Source: Bacillota bacterium (lineage in GTDB: Bacteria > Bacillota > Clostridia > CAKSNL01 > HGM11501). Taken from it: a stretch of 48,165 bases of DNA. Shown here piece after piece: positions 17,175 through 25,850 of this stretch. Position 1 is the stretch's first letter, and every line of letters starts with the position of its first letter. The DNA lies in assembly GCA_030705805.1 (NCBI GenBank), contig JAUZPY010000004.1, forward strand, positions 1 through 48,165, given 5' to 3'. A program made the translations under genes and the position numbers. The notes under the pieces were generated by a model. The model did not search any database. It saw only the letters and a program-made list of their open reading frames with translations, and was not told the origin of the DNA.

Positions 17175-17300
17175 GGCAGCCGCTTTAAGCGGCTGCCAGT
17201 AATGGTAACAGTGTCAAACTTTCAGCGCCCCTTTAGGGGTTAAGCCTGTAATAACCCCTTTTAGGGGTCGTGCAAACCACCAGTTTACTGGTGGTTTTGA
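17175..17300. mobile_element. hairpin-rich right end of the IS200/IS605 remnant
   Basis: Four stems follow the transposase remnant: GGCAGCCGCTT / AAGCGGCTGCC (17175-17197), CCCCTTTAGGGG, ACCCCTTTTAGGGGT, and AAACCACCAG / CTGGTGGTTT (17274-17297). Subterminal hairpins are how this transposon family marks its ends. The last stem, with T-rich flank, may also terminate pyk transcripts arriving from the minus strand. The exact element boundary cannot be read. Confidence 0.55.
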
Positions 17301-17315
17301 TTAATTAAGCTTTTA

Positions 17316-18734
17316 CTATTGGCTATCTTCAACTGTCATTACTTTCAAAATATCTGTAATGTTATCTGATCCTGAAGTTATTACGACCCTGTCATTATTT
17401 TTAACATAGCCTAATTTTTTTGCGATATTGATTGAATGATTAAATAACACGTTAATATCTGTTTGATATAATGCTTTGATAGGATATACGCCCCATGACA
17501 ATGAAAGCTGATGATATGCCTTATATTCCGGGGTAGAGGCTATTATTATTTCCCGGGGGCGGAACTTAGATACTGCCCTTGCAGTATGTCCTGTTTTAGT
17601 AACAGCAAAAATTGCAGATGCATTAACATCACGAGCAGTAGTGCAAGCAGCATCACAAATTGCATTTGTGGTATCGTTTATATCATTCTCATATTTGATA
17701 CCATTATATATATCCATATCAAAGGCGTCTTTTTCTGCCTGAAGAGCAATTTTAGCCATTACCTTTACCACCAGAGCCGGATGTTCTCCGACTGCTGATT
17801 CGCCAGAAAGCATAATAGCTGAAGTTCCGTCAAAAACTGCATTAGCTACGTCTGTAATTTCAGCTCTTGTAGGAGTATTGTTATGTATCATGGATTCCAG
17901 CATTTGAGTTGCTGTAATTACCATTTTACCGGCTTGATAGCATTTTTTTATAAATTTCTTTTGAAGACCGGGCAGACGCTCAAATTCAACTTCTACGCCC
18001 ATATCGCCTCGTGCAACCATTATTCCGTCAGAATAGTGTAATATTTCATCAAAATTATTTACGCCTTCTATATTTTCTATTTTAGATATAATTTTTATTT
18101 CATTCCCGCCGTGGTAATTAAGAAAATCGCGTATGGAAATTACATCTTCTTTAGAACGGACAAATGAAGCGGCAATAAAATCCACATCCTGCTCAACTCC
18201 GAATATCAGATCGGATTTATCCTGTTCGCTTAAGTAGGGAAAATCTAAATGAACATTGGGAACATTAACGCCTTTGCGGTCTGATATTTTACCTCCGACT
18301 AATACCTTGCAGATAACGTCATGGTTTTTTATTTCGGAAACTTCAAGAAGAATATTTCCGTCATCAATTAAAATTTTGTTGCCCGGGAAAACCTGGGAGG
18401 GCAAATCTTTATAAGAAACAGACACACGTTCTTCGTTCCCCAAAATATCATCAGATGTTAAAGTAAAATAACTTCCATTCTCCAAAAAAACACTTTTATT
18501 TTCAAAAACACCCAGCCTTATTTCAGGGCCTTTAGTATCAAGCATAACTGCTGCAGGTAAATTTAAGCTATCTCTTACCTTCCTAAAGGTATCAATTAAT
18601 AGTTTATGATTTTCATGAGTACCGTGTGAGAAGTTTAACCTTGCTATGTTCATGCCGCTAACAAGCATTTCCCTAAGGGTATCTTCATCTGAAGAAGATG
18701 GACCTAAAGTACATATTATTTTTGTTTTTCTCAT
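17316..18734 (-). CDS. pyk: pyruvate kinase
   Basis: 472-aa cytoplasmic glycolytic enzyme converting phosphoenolpyruvate and ADP to pyruvate and ATP. It has the N-terminal TKIICTLGPSS, MLDTKGPEIR, the K+/Mg2+ region KIENIEGVNNFDEI with GIMVARGDMGVE, and ATQMLESM. The length is that of the basic form without the extra C-terminal PEP-utiliser domain found in Bacillus and many clostridia. RBS GAAGGCG lies inside the end of the upstream regulator gene, and only one base separates the two, so it is the last gene of a kinase-regulator-pyk operon. Confidence 0.97.
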   Translation of the reverse strand: MRKTKIICTLGPSSSDEDTLREMLVSGMNIARLNFSHGTHENHKLLIDTFRKVRDSLNLPAAVMLDTKGPEIRLGVFENKSVFLENGSYFTLTSDDILGNEERVSVSYKDLPSQVFPGNKILIDDGNILLEVSEIKNHDVICKVLVGGKISDRKGVNVPNVHLDFPYLSEQDKSDLIFGVEQDVDFIAASFVRSKEDVISIRDFLNYHGGNEIKIISKIENIEGVNNFDEILHYSDGIMVARGDMGVEVEFERLPGLQKKFIKKCYQAGKMVITATQMLESMIHNNTPTRAEITDVANAVFDGTSAIMLSGESAVGEHPALVVKVMAKIALQAEKDAFDMDIYNGIKYENDINDTTNAICDAACTTARDVNASAIFAVTKTGHTARAVSKFRPREIIIASTPEYKAYHQLSLSWGVYPIKALYQTDINVLFNHSINIAKKLGYVKNNDRVVITSGSDNITDILKVMTVEDSQ

Positions 18735-18735
18735 T

Positions 18736-19443
18736 TTAATCGCCTTCTATCATTCTATAACCTACGCCAACCTCTGTAAATATATACCTTGGCTGTGCCG
18801 GATTTTTTTCGATTTTTCTTCTTATATTAGCCATGTTTACACGGAGTATTTGATTATCGGTTTTTTGTGTTGAGCCCCACAGCTCGCGTATAATGAAATC
18901 ATACGTCAGCACTTTTCCGGCAAATTTACCTAAAAGAGCAACAAGCTTAAATTCATGTTGGGTCAGGTTAGAGTCCACGCCATCTATATACACTCTATAT
19001 TTGTCATAGTCTATTACAAGGCCATCAACGCAATATTTGCCGCTTTGCGCAATTTCCTTGCTAAGTATAGATGTTCGGGTGTGCCTTATTGCAGTCCTTA
19101 TTCGAGCAAGCAATTCCGATGTGCCAAAGGGTTTGGTTATATAGTCATCAGCACCCAAATCAAGAGCTTCAACTTTATCTTTTTCGCGTGAACGAGCAGA
19201 TACTACTATAATAGGTGTAGTTGTCCAACTGCGAACCATTTTAATTATTTCCATTCCATCTATATCAGGCAGACCTAAATCAAGAATTATTAAATCAGGG
19301 CAATGTGAAGAAATTATAGCATATGCTTTTTTACCGTTAGCCGCAGTTATGTATTTATAGTCGTTAGCATCTAATATTGTACAAATAAAATTACTTATAC
19401 TTTTTTCATCTTCTACAACCAATATTTTATCTCTAATTTCCAT
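18736..19443 (-). CDS. OmpR-family response regulator, KdpE-like
   Basis: About 235 aa: receiver domain with phospho-acceptor Asp in LIILDLGLPDIDG, conserved Lys in DDYITKPFG, and a C-terminal winged helix ending IFTEVGVGYRM. The NILRVNMANIRRKIE-like stretch and overall sequence are KdpE-type. ATG at 19443 follows AAAGGAGG; the ORF-track start 18 codons upstream lies inside the histidine kinase gene. It is paired with the KdpD-like kinase (16-base gap) and immediately upstream of pyk. No kdpFABC genes are in the window. Confidence 0.9.
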   Translation of the reverse strand: MEIRDKILVVEDEKSISNFICTILDANDYKYITAANGKKAYAIISSHCPDLIILDLGLPDIDGMEIIKMVRSWTTTPIIVVSARSREKDKVEALDLGADDYITKPFGTSELLARIRTAIRHTRTSILSKEIAQSGKYCVDGLVIDYDKYRVYIDGVDSNLTQHEFKLVALLGKFAGKVLTYDFIIRELWGSTQKTDNQILRVNMANIRRKIEKNPAQPRYIFTEVGVGYRMIEGD

Positions 19444-19459
19444 TATCAAATCCTCCTTT

Positions 19460-20500
19460 TCAAAGCGGAAGCGTAAATTCAAAAACCGCTCCACCATCTT
19501 TTTTGTTATAAGCTCTTAAATTTCCGCCATGAGCTTTTATAATTGTCATACAAACCGATAAGCCTATTCCCATATTGCGTTTTATTCCGGCTAGTTCCTT
19601 ATCCTCTGAAATAACATTACCGCCACATAGGTGAGATAACATTTCATCCTTTAATCCGTTTCCGTTATCGGAAACTGTAATAGTCGCGAAAGATTCGTTT
19701 ACATCAGCCTGTATATCAATTACAGTAGTTTTTTCTCCATGAATAACTGCATTTTCCAATAAATTCAATAATACCTGTTCAATAAGAAGTGCATCCATTG
19801 GAACAAACAGTATATCATCGGGGACTTTAATGTTCAATTCAATATTTGGAAATTGCCTTTTAAATTTAGAAGCTGCATCTCCTAAGACTTCTTCTATTAT
19901 TTCAGGGTTTTTATCAACTTTTGCAAAAGAGTCGTTAATTCTGGTTATGGATAAAAGATTTTCTACTGTGCGTATAAGCCAAACTGCCTCATCTTTTATG
20001 TCTGATACAAGTGTATATTTAGCTTCATCTGAAAGCTTGCCGCAGTTATCCAAATAGGCTGTAGAAGACCCTAATATTGAAGACAATGGGGTTCTTATAT
20101 CGTGAGATATTGCTCTTAATAAATTAGCTTTAGTTTTTTCCTTTTCAATTTCATCTTTAATAACAGCATATTTTTTCACCTGAATTTTCAAAGAACTTAC
20201 AACTATGGAGCCGATAAGCATTATAATAAAATTCAAAGCATAATCAAAAACTTCAGAATTAACCTTAAATATGTAAATTCCAAAAACTGCTATTATTGAC
20301 ATTATGCTGCCGTATATATATCCTCCTGTAAATCTGGAAACCAAGATAACAGCAAGTATAAATACCAGACTGCAATAATTTGCATGATGAAAAAACCTAC
20401 TTAAAATAAAGCATATTATAAAAGCAATAATTAATATTCCTAAAGCTATAAAACAGTTTTTTAAATTAAGTAAAAATTTATGTTTTCTTTTATTGCACAT
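19460..20500 (-). CDS. short KdpD-like sensor histidine kinase
   Basis: About 346 aa. Four closely packed hydrophobic segments (about residues 12-105) resemble the DUF4118 membrane domain of KdpD. They are followed by a histidine kinase core with H-box AISHDIRTPLSSILG, N-box LLNLLENAVIHG, G1 DNGNGL and G2 MGIGLSV. The 500-residue N-terminal KdpD and universal-stress domains of full-length KdpD (about 900 aa) are absent, so the usual cyclic-di-AMP and K+ inputs located there are missing. GTG at 20515 is part of the RBS (GTGAGGTG); ATG at 20500 is the likely start. Confidence 0.88.
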   Translation of the reverse strand: MCNKRKHKFLLNLKNCFIALGILIIAFIICFILSRFFHHANYCSLVFILAVILVSRFTGGYIYGSIMSIIAVFGIYIFKVNSEVFDYALNFIIMLIGSIVVSSLKIQVKKYAVIKDEIEKEKTKANLLRAISHDIRTPLSSILGSSTAYLDNCGKLSDEAKYTLVSDIKDEAVWLIRTVENLLSITRINDSFAKVDKNPEIIEEVLGDAASKFKRQFPNIELNIKVPDDILFVPMDALLIEQVLLNLLENAVIHGEKTTVIDIQADVNESFATITVSDNGNGLKDEMLSHLCGGNVISEDKELAGIKRNMGIGLSVCMTIIKAHGGNLRAYNKKDGGAVFEFTLPL

Positions 20501-20601
20501 TATAATACACCTCACTATAAATATTACAACTTAAATATCTAATATACTTACATTAAATATGGTTTATAATGTTATTTTAGAAAACATAGAGGATGATTTG
20601 C

Positions 20602-20706
20602 TTAAGCATAAGAGGGGAGAAAGCAGCTCATCCGGCGCTAAAAGGTGGCAGGCACAAAAGACGTGAAATAATGAGCCAAGTGTGTGTTCGGCTTTCTTAT
20701 GCTTAA
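20602..20706. repeat. palindromic intergenic element, long copy D
   Basis: Bounded by TTAAGCATAAGA and TCTTATGCTTAA, with a centre of about 80 bases containing CGGCGCTAAAAGGTGGCAGG. The right arm runs into the stop codon of the ABC ATPase gene. It may end that transcript. The other bases between 20516 and 20600 are AT-rich and presumably carry the kinase promoter. Confidence 0.65.
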
Positions 20707-21452
20707 AGGTTAGTGTCACTTCTAAATCTTTCAAGGAATTCTCTTGTACGCTGATTCTTTGGATGCTTAAAAATAGCATCAGGTGTACCATCTTCGCAAA
20801 TAATGCCATTTGACATAAATACAACTCTATTTGAAACATCACGGGCGAAAGCCATTTCGTGAGTTACAACTATCATTGTGAGTCCGTCTTTAGCAAGATT
20901 TCTCATTACGGTAAGTACTTCCTGAACCATTTGAGGATCAAGTGCGGAAGTTGGCTCATCAAACAGCAAAACATCCGGATTCATGGATAGAGCCCGGGCA
21001 ATGGCAGCTCTTTGCTTTTGACCGCCGGATAGTTGATGAGGCTTAGCATTTATATATGGTAACATTCCAACCTTATTTAGGTAGTATTCGGATATTTTAC
21101 GGGCTTCATCTTTGTTTTTCTTTGATATCTTGGTTACGCCAACCATACAGTTTTCTATTACTGTCATATTATTGAAAAGATTAAAGCCTTGAAAAACCAT
21201 ACCAACTTTCGATCTGTAAGCTGACTGGCTAAAACGACTGCCCAGTATAGATTTTTGCTTATATTTTATATCACCGCTTGTTGGGTCTTCTAAAAGATTT
21301 ATACATCTTAAAAGAGTAGATTTTCCGGATCCTGAAGAACCGATAATGCAAATTACATCCCCTTGATTGACGGAAAAATCAATATCTTTTAATACTACAT
21401 TAGTGCCAAAGTTTTTGCTTAAGTGTACAACTTCTAATATATGCCTGTCCAT
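20703..21452 (-). CDS. amino acid (lysine) ABC transporter ATP-binding protein
   Basis: 249-aa ATPase of the polar amino acid uptake family. Walker [11 protein letters not shown]-loop MVFQGFNLF, signature [15 protein letters not shown], Walker [13 protein letters not shown] and switch His in VVTHEMAFA are all intact. It energises import by the permease encoded 4 bases upstream. Lysine is inferred as substrate from the riboswitch heading the operon. The stop codon lies within the right arm of a palindromic element. Confidence 0.95.
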   Translation of the reverse strand: MDRHILEVVHLSKNFGTNVVLKDIDFSVNQGDVICIIGSSGSGKSTLLRCINLLEDPTSGDIKYKQKSILGSRFSQSAYRSKVGMVFQGFNLFNNMTVIENCMVGVTKISKKNKDEARKISEYYLNKVGMLPYINAKPHQLSGGQKQRAAIARALSMNPDVLLFDEPTSALDPQMVQEVLTVMRNLAKDGLTMIVVTHEMAFARDVSNRVVFMSNGIICEDGTPDAIFKHPKNQRTREFLERFRSDTNL

Positions 21453-21456
21453 TATA

Positions 21457-22278
21457 TTATCTGCCTCCGTCCCTGGAATCTTTGTTAAGATTACCTACAA
21501 TATTTTTCTTTCCGATACTGTAAAGTCCGCTGGTATGTGTTAATGTATCTGTTGTCGCAAGATCATAGTTGGCAGGGCCGTCCATCTTATCCTCCCACAA
21601 TCTTAATAGGCGGGAACAGGTAAATGTTAGTACAAAATATATTCCCATAGCTACAGCAAAGGCTTCAAAATATGTATACAACGCTCCGGCAATGCCTTTT
21701 GTTGTATAAAAAAGTTCAACAGTTCCGATTATAGACAGAACGCAGGTGTCTTTTATATTTATTATCAAATTGTTACCTATTTGAGGCATAATGTTTCTCA
21801 AAGCCTGCGGGAAAACAACATTTATCATTGTCTGAAAATGCGTCATTCCTATAGCTTTTGCACCTTCGGTTTGACCTATATCTACCGATAGAATACCGCC
21901 TCTTACTGTTTCAGCCATGTATGCTCCCGTATTAATTGAAACGATAAAAAATGCGGCAAACCACATGGACATGTTAATGCCAAAAAGAGCGGCAGAACCA
22001 AAGTAAATAAACATTGCTTGAGCCATCATTGGCGTGCCTCTGAAGACCTCAACATAGATATTTAATATAATACGTATAACGCCGAGGAAGAACCACCTAA
22101 CAGGATTCTTAGACCTTTCAGCGGGTATTGTCTGAACAATACCCACCAAAAAACCTATTATACAACCAATAAAGGTGGAAACCAGAGCAATAGCCATAGT
22201 TACTCCGGCACCTCTTAAAAATGACATTCCATATCTTTCTAATATGTAAATTATTCTTTCGCCAAATGAAGTAGGCAT
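21457..22278 (-). CDS. amino acid (lysine) ABC transporter permease
   Basis: 273-aa integral membrane subunit of the HisM/GlnP type with about five helices. The EAA coupling loop is visible as [33 protein letters not shown] is the family's typical N-terminal motif. The C-terminal tail of about 35 hydrophilic residues is longer than usual. It lies between the binding-protein and ATPase genes with short gaps, forming one operon. Confidence 0.93.
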   Translation of the reverse strand: MPTSFGERIIYILERYGMSFLRGAGVTMAIALVSTFIGCIIGFLVGIVQTIPAERSKNPVRWFFLGVIRIILNIYVEVFRGTPMMAQAMFIYFGSAALFGINMSMWFAAFFIVSINTGAYMAETVRGGILSVDIGQTEGAKAIGMTHFQTMINVVFPQALRNIMPQIGNNLIINIKDTCVLSIIGTVELFYTTKGIAGALYTYFEAFAVAMGIYFVLTFTCSRLLRLWEDKMDGPANYDLATTDTLTHTSGLYSIGKKNIVGNLNKDSRDGGR

Positions 22279-22294
22279 TTAAATCTCTCCCGAA

Positions 22295-23143
22295 TTATTT
22301 GCTTAAAGGCTGAACCTTTATAGCATCTTTCATCATATTTTCGTAATCATCCGGTGTCATCTTAGATAAAACTCCGTTAATCTTATTTAATAAATCTTTG
22401 TTGCCTTTCTGAAGTGAAACACCAATGTTTATTTCTTCATCAGATACTTTAAAGTCTCCGCTTGTGCCTGAGAAGTTAAGCATTTTAAAATCAGGATATG
22501 CTACACAGGCAGCCATAGCTGTAGGCTTATCTGTTACAATAGCATCGCATTTGTTAGATTCAAGAGCCACTAACATTGCGGGTGCAGATTCCTGAGCGGG
22601 AAGTATTTTGGCATCTTTTATCTGGGGAAGACAAGAATCATACCATACTGTGTTCTGCTGAGAAGTGCAGGTTGCACCGGCTAAATCAGCTATGCTTTTT
22701 GCATCCTTATATTTTCCTTCAGATTTTACAAGAGAAACTATTGAAGCATAGTAATAAGGTTTTGAAAAATCAACCATTTTCAATCTGTCTGCTGTTATAG
22801 ACTGTCCTGCTATTACACAGTCAACAGTGCCTGCCTGAACTGCTGTAACCAATGAATCCCAGTCAAGCTTTACAATCTCTAATTTCATACCAAGCTCATC
22901 GGCTATATGCTTTGCCATCATAACATCATAACCATAAGCGTAGTCTGAGCTGTCCTTTATTTGAACAGCACCGTTTGAATTGTCCGGCTGTGTCCAGTTA
23001 TAAGGAGCATAGCCGCATTCCATAGCTACGGTAAGTGTGTTGTCGGTTAATGTGCTTCCTGTAGTCCCTTTAGTACCACAGCCTGTAAACAAAGTTACAG
23101 TTGCCAGAATAACCACGGTTAATAAACAAATTTGTCTTTTCAT
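22295..23143 (-). CDS. amino acid (lysine) ABC transporter substrate-binding lipoprotein
   Basis: About 282 aa, extracellular solute-binding protein family 3. Signal peptide RQICLLTVVILATVTLFTGC has a lipobox; the mature protein begins near GTKGTTGS. The type 3 signature appears as YGYDVMMAKHIADELG, with ECGYAPYNWTQPD at the ligand pocket. The ORF-track start at 23161 has no ribosome binding site, while ATG at 23143 follows GAAAGG. It is expressed from a lysine-riboswitch leader, so lysine is the likely ligand. Confidence 0.93.
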   Translation of the reverse strand: MKRQICLLTVVILATVTLFTGCGTKGTTGSTLTDNTLTVAMECGYAPYNWTQPDNSNGAVQIKDSSDYAYGYDVMMAKHIADELGMKLEIVKLDWDSLVTAVQAGTVDCVIAGQSITADRLKMVDFSKPYYYASIVSLVKSEGKYKDAKSIADLAGATCTSQQNTVWYDSCLPQIKDAKILPAQESAPAMLVALESNKCDAIVTDKPTAMAACVAYPDFKMLNFSGTSGDFKVSDEEINIGVSLQKGNKDLLNKINGVLSKMTPDDYENMMKDAIKVQPLSK

Positions 23144-23169
23144 TAGTATCAAACCTTTCATAATTAATA

Positions 23170-23213
23170 ATGCTGTGCACTTCCCACCATTGGAAAGTTA
23201 CACAGCACTAATA
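23170..23213 (-). promoter_or_regulatory. hairpin between lysine aptamer and RBS, likely expression platform
   Basis: On the minus strand, TGCTGTGTAACTTTCC pairs with GGGAAGTGCACAGCA apart from a bulge. It lies between the riboswitch P1 stem and the AAAGG ribosome binding site. The following T-rich stretch is short, so attenuation or RBS control are both possible. Confidence 0.5.
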
Positions 23214-23240
23214 AATTCAAATATATGATTTTATTTGTCC

Positions 23241-23401
23241 ATGACAGCTCTCCACATATGTGGCAGTCCACTGCATATTTTACAGTGACCCAGTTATTTT
23301 TCTTTGGGCAAGAAAAACACTTCGGCAAAAAGACCTTTTTTATGCTGCGGATGCCCGTCCTTAAGCAGCATAATACTCTTCCTTTTTTGCGCCTCTATCA
23401 T
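23241..23401 (-). ncRNA. lysine riboswitch (L-box) aptamer
   Basis: Read on the minus strand, the leader contains GATAGAGGCGC, then AAGAGTA, a GCTGC...GCAGC hairpin, GCCGAAGTG, CTGGGTCACTGT and finally AGAGCTGTCAT, in the order and spacing of lysine riboswitches. P1 forms from ATGATAG and CTGTCAT. The length of about 160 bases is typical. It heads the ABC transporter operon; in this class lysine binding turns expression off. This assigns lysine as the transported amino acid. Confidence 0.9.
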
Positions 23402-23420
23402 TATTTCTAATTTAATTAGA

Positions 23421-23449
23421 ATTTTATCATATATGCATATATTTTGCAA
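23421..23449 (-). promoter_or_regulatory. promoter of the lysine transporter operon
   Basis: On the minus strand TTGCAA, 17 bases, TAAAAT with a TGA extension. Transcription would begin about 12-15 bases before the aptamer. Confidence 0.6.
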
Positions 23450-23509
23450 ACAAAATTTAAAATAAATATATACAAAATTTTTGTTAAGATATAGTTAATG
23501 TTTATATGT

Positions 23510-24928
23510 TTACTCTAAAGTGTCGGGATTATCATCATTTTTCTTTGATCCGATGCTTAATATTAAATTCAATACAATACCGAAAATAGCTGCACCGGCG
23601 ATACAGGGAACACCCATTCCGAAGAACTTAATGTTACCGCCGAAAGCATATTGACCGCCAAGACCTATTACCATGATGGAAGCAATAACAGCAATATTTT
23701 TTGCACTGAACATATTAACCTTTTTATCGATCATTATTGCGATACCCTGAGCGGCGATTGCACCAAATAAGTATATTTCAAGACCGCCTATTACTGCCAA
23801 AGGTATACCGTAAATTACCTGAATTAAAGGAGTAAAGCAAGATATTACCATAGCAATAATTGAAGCAGCAATAAGTACGGATATTGAGAATACCTTTGAA
23901 ATTGCCATAGTGCTTATATTTTCACCGTAATTTGTTCCGGCAGGTCCGCCAACAAAACCGGAAATCATATCGCAGATACCGTCGCCGATTAAGTTACGGT
24001 CAAGCATATCGGCAAGACTGTAATTCATCTTACGGTTTTTCTTTTTTTCAATATCTTTTACATAAATATCAAGTTGATAAATATGAGCTGTAGATTCAGG
24101 AATTGTTGCAATTGCGATAGGCATAATGCCGACTACAGCTTCCCAGGATACTTTTGGAAGCGAAAAAGCAGGCAATGCAAAAGGTCCAAAGCTCCAGAGT
24201 GAACTGTTTAAAGCAGCTTCAGGCATCGAACGGAACATGTTCATATCGCCTACAGCGTATAAAAGTCCTGCAACTAAACAGCCTGTTGCTGCGCCTAAAA
24301 GAAGGGGAAGCTGACCTAAGAAGCCTTTAAGGTATCTGGAATAAAGAATGGTTGAGAGTAATGTGACAAGGGATACAACCCATACCCAGTTAGAACCAAG
24401 AATTCCGACAGTGTCAGCTTTAGGAGCGGCGTCACTTAAAGCATTTCCGGCTAAGGTAAGGCCTATAATCATAGCAATAGAACCTGTAATGGAAGGAGGT
24501 AATATTTTTTCTATTGCCTTACGTCCTGCAAACCTTACAATTATACCTGCTGCTACGGATACTAAACCTGACATTATGATACCGAATTGAGCATATGATA
24601 TCAATTCGGTGGGGAGTATGCCCGTTGCTTTGAAGGATGCAATCTGATCTGCACTGCCTTTAGCAGCTACGAGGCTTGCAATAGCTGTAAGGTAAGCAAA
24701 GCTTGAACCATAATACAGAGGAATCTTTTTTCCTGAAATCATTATGAAACAGAGTGTTGCAAGACCGCTTGCAAAAATTGTTGTGGATACCTGGAAGCCT
24801 GTGATTAATGCTACCGCAATTGTTGCAGGGAACATTACTATTACCTGTTGGATAGCGTATAGTAATAGTTTCCAAGTGGTTGGTCTTTCGTCAGGTAAAT
24901 ACCCGACAATTGGTTTTGAGTCTTTCAT
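23510..24928 (-). CDS. uraA: uracil/xanthine permease, NCS2 family
   Basis: 472-aa nucleobase:cation symporter with about 14 hydrophobic segments. The substrate-contact motifs YYGSSFAYLTAI and GGPAGTNYGENISTMAISK are those of uracil-type NCS2 permeases, as is the PESTAHIYQLD segment. It lies 28 bases downstream of pyrR, so it belongs to the pyrimidine salvage unit and should be attenuated by UMP-bound PyrR. The short hydrophilic C-terminus (KKNDDNPDTLE) is unremarkable. Confidence 0.93.
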   Translation of the reverse strand: MKDSKPIVGYLPDERPTTWKLLLYAIQQVIVMFPATIAVALITGFQVSTTIFASGLATLCFIMISGKKIPLYYGSSFAYLTAIASLVAAKGSADQIASFKATGILPTELISYAQFGIIMSGLVSVAAGIIVRFAGRKAIEKILPPSITGSIAMIIGLTLAGNALSDAAPKADTVGILGSNWVWVVSLVTLLSTILYSRYLKGFLGQLPLLLGAATGCLVAGLLYAVGDMNMFRSMPEAALNSSLWSFGPFALPAFSLPKVSWEAVVGIMPIAIATIPESTAHIYQLDIYVKDIEKKKNRKMNYSLADMLDRNLIGDGICDMISGFVGGPAGTNYGENISTMAISKVFSISVLIAASIIAMVISCFTPLIQVIYGIPLAVIGGLEIYLFGAIAAQGIAIMIDKKVNMFSAKNIAVIASIMVIGLGGQYAFGGNIKFFGMGVPCIAGAAIFGIVLNLILSIGSKKNDDNPDTLE

Positions 24929-24956
24929 TAGTATTTCTCCCCTTTTTATTTAAATT

Positions 24957-25475
24957 TTATTGGATTGTAACATTAGTTTCCCCGTCAAGTTCTTTGAGGT
25001 GAACGATGACCTCTTCGCTTAAGGAAGACGGAATGTTTTTTCCGATAAAAGTAGCTTTTATCGGAAACTCAATATGTCCTCTGTCTACAAGAGCCGCATA
25101 TTGAACTTGTGCAGGGCGGCCATGTGATATTAAAGCATCCAAAGCAGCCCTCGCTGTGCGTCCCGTAAAAAATACATCATCTACTAAAATAACGGTTTTT
25201 CCGACAATTGAAAAAAGGATTTCCGTTTTGTCTTTCTTTTGATTTTGCGTATTAACCAAATCGTCACGAAAGTTTGTAATGTCCAGCTTACCAACGGGGA
25301 TCTCCGCCATACTTATTTTCTTAATGTTATACGCTAATCTTTGCGCAATAGGCACGCCTCTTGTCCAAATTCCTACAAGGCATATATCATTTGGATTTTT
25401 GTTTCTTTCTATAATCTGGTGCGCAATTCTAAAAAGAGCACAGGTAACATCATCCTCATTCATAAGCTCCTTCAT
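24957..25475 (-). CDS. pyrR: bifunctional pyr RNA-binding regulator / uracil phosphoribosyltransferase
   Basis: 172 aa, standard PyrR length. The PRPP-binding loop reads TVILVDDVFFTGRTARAALDAL, with LVGIWTRG and PVGKLDITNFRDD upstream, all conserved in PyrR. PyrR senses UMP/UTP and binds pyr leader RNAs to promote termination; it also has weak uracil phosphoribosyltransferase activity. ATG follows AAGGAGGCG. It leads an operon with the uracil permease and is preceded by an attenuator-type leader. Confidence 0.95.
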   Translation of the reverse strand: MKELMNEDDVTCALFRIAHQIIERNKNPNDICLVGIWTRGVPIAQRLAYNIKKISMAEIPVGKLDITNFRDDLVNTQNQKKDKTEILFSIVGKTVILVDDVFFTGRTARAALDALISHGRPAQVQYAALVDRGHIEFPIKATFIGKNIPSSLSEEVIVHLKELDGETNVTIQ

Positions 25476-25512
25476 GTAACGCCTCCTTCTTTAAAAAATG
25501 CCGGCTAAACAC

Positions 25513-25543
25513 AAAAAAGCCTTGCCCGCAAACGGACAAGGCT
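25513..25543 (-). terminator. attenuator terminator in the pyrR leader
   Basis: On the minus strand GCCTTGTCCG / CGGGCAAGGC with TTTG loop, then TTTTTT, about 38 bases before the pyrR start. A terminator inside the leader is the hallmark of PyrR-controlled attenuation. Upstream, GCTGGAAAGGTT resembles the PyrR-bound CCAGAGAGGTT element, and an AT-rich hairpin begins at the transcript start. Confidence 0.8.
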
Positions 25544-25625
25544 GTAGTGTCAAAAAGTTGCAAGAATTAATATAACCTTTCCAGCATCACGGTACTGAAT
25601 TAAAAATTAGTTTAATTTTTAGTTC

Positions 25626-25655
25626 AGTATACCATAAAGAAATAGTGTATGTAAA
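25626..25655 (-). promoter_or_regulatory. promoter of the pyrR operon
   Basis: On the minus strand TTTACA, 18 bases, TATACT with TGG extension. The leader to the pyrR start would be about 145 bases. Confidence 0.65.
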
Positions 25656-25710
25656 TCCCGAATTATGTAAAAAATATATAAATCTTGTCAAAAAAGCGCA
25701 AATAAAAGCA

Positions 25711-25850
25711 AGATAAAAATCTGCGAGAGGCAAGCAAGATTTTCTGTTTCGCGAAGCGAAATGAAAATTTGCAAGGTAAGCAAGATTTTTTGTCTTACAA
25801 AGCGAGATGAAAATCTGCGGTAATCTGCGGTAATCTGCGGTAATCTGCAA
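25711..25850. repeat. degenerate tandem repeats with a TAATCTGCGG decamer array
   Basis: Two imperfect units of about 48 bases (AAAATCTGCGAGAGGCAAGCAAGATTTTCTG... and AAAATTTGCAAGGTAAGCAAGATTTTTTG...) are followed by three exact 10-bp steps of TAATCTGCGG and a partial fourth. No reading frame crosses it on a good RBS. The remaining 25851-26236 is very AT-rich and holds the GltD-like gene's upstream region, including a TATAACA-N5-TGTTATA palindrome at 26144-26162 next to a TATAAT. Confidence 0.7.

Noticed and set aside
20564-20842. Minus-strand 92-aa ORF overlapping the ABC ATPase end
   Set aside because: Alternative frame of a well-supported gene and of the palindromic element, with no RBS.
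23170-23213. T-box leader upstream of the amino acid transporter
   Set aside because: No UGGNACCGCG-type T-box sequence is present, whereas lysine riboswitch segments are clear.
25711-25850. Possible CRISPR array
   Set aside because: The repeats are directly adjacent, degenerate and of 10 or about 48 bases with no unique spacers; the repeat does not resemble the tracrRNA anti-repeat.
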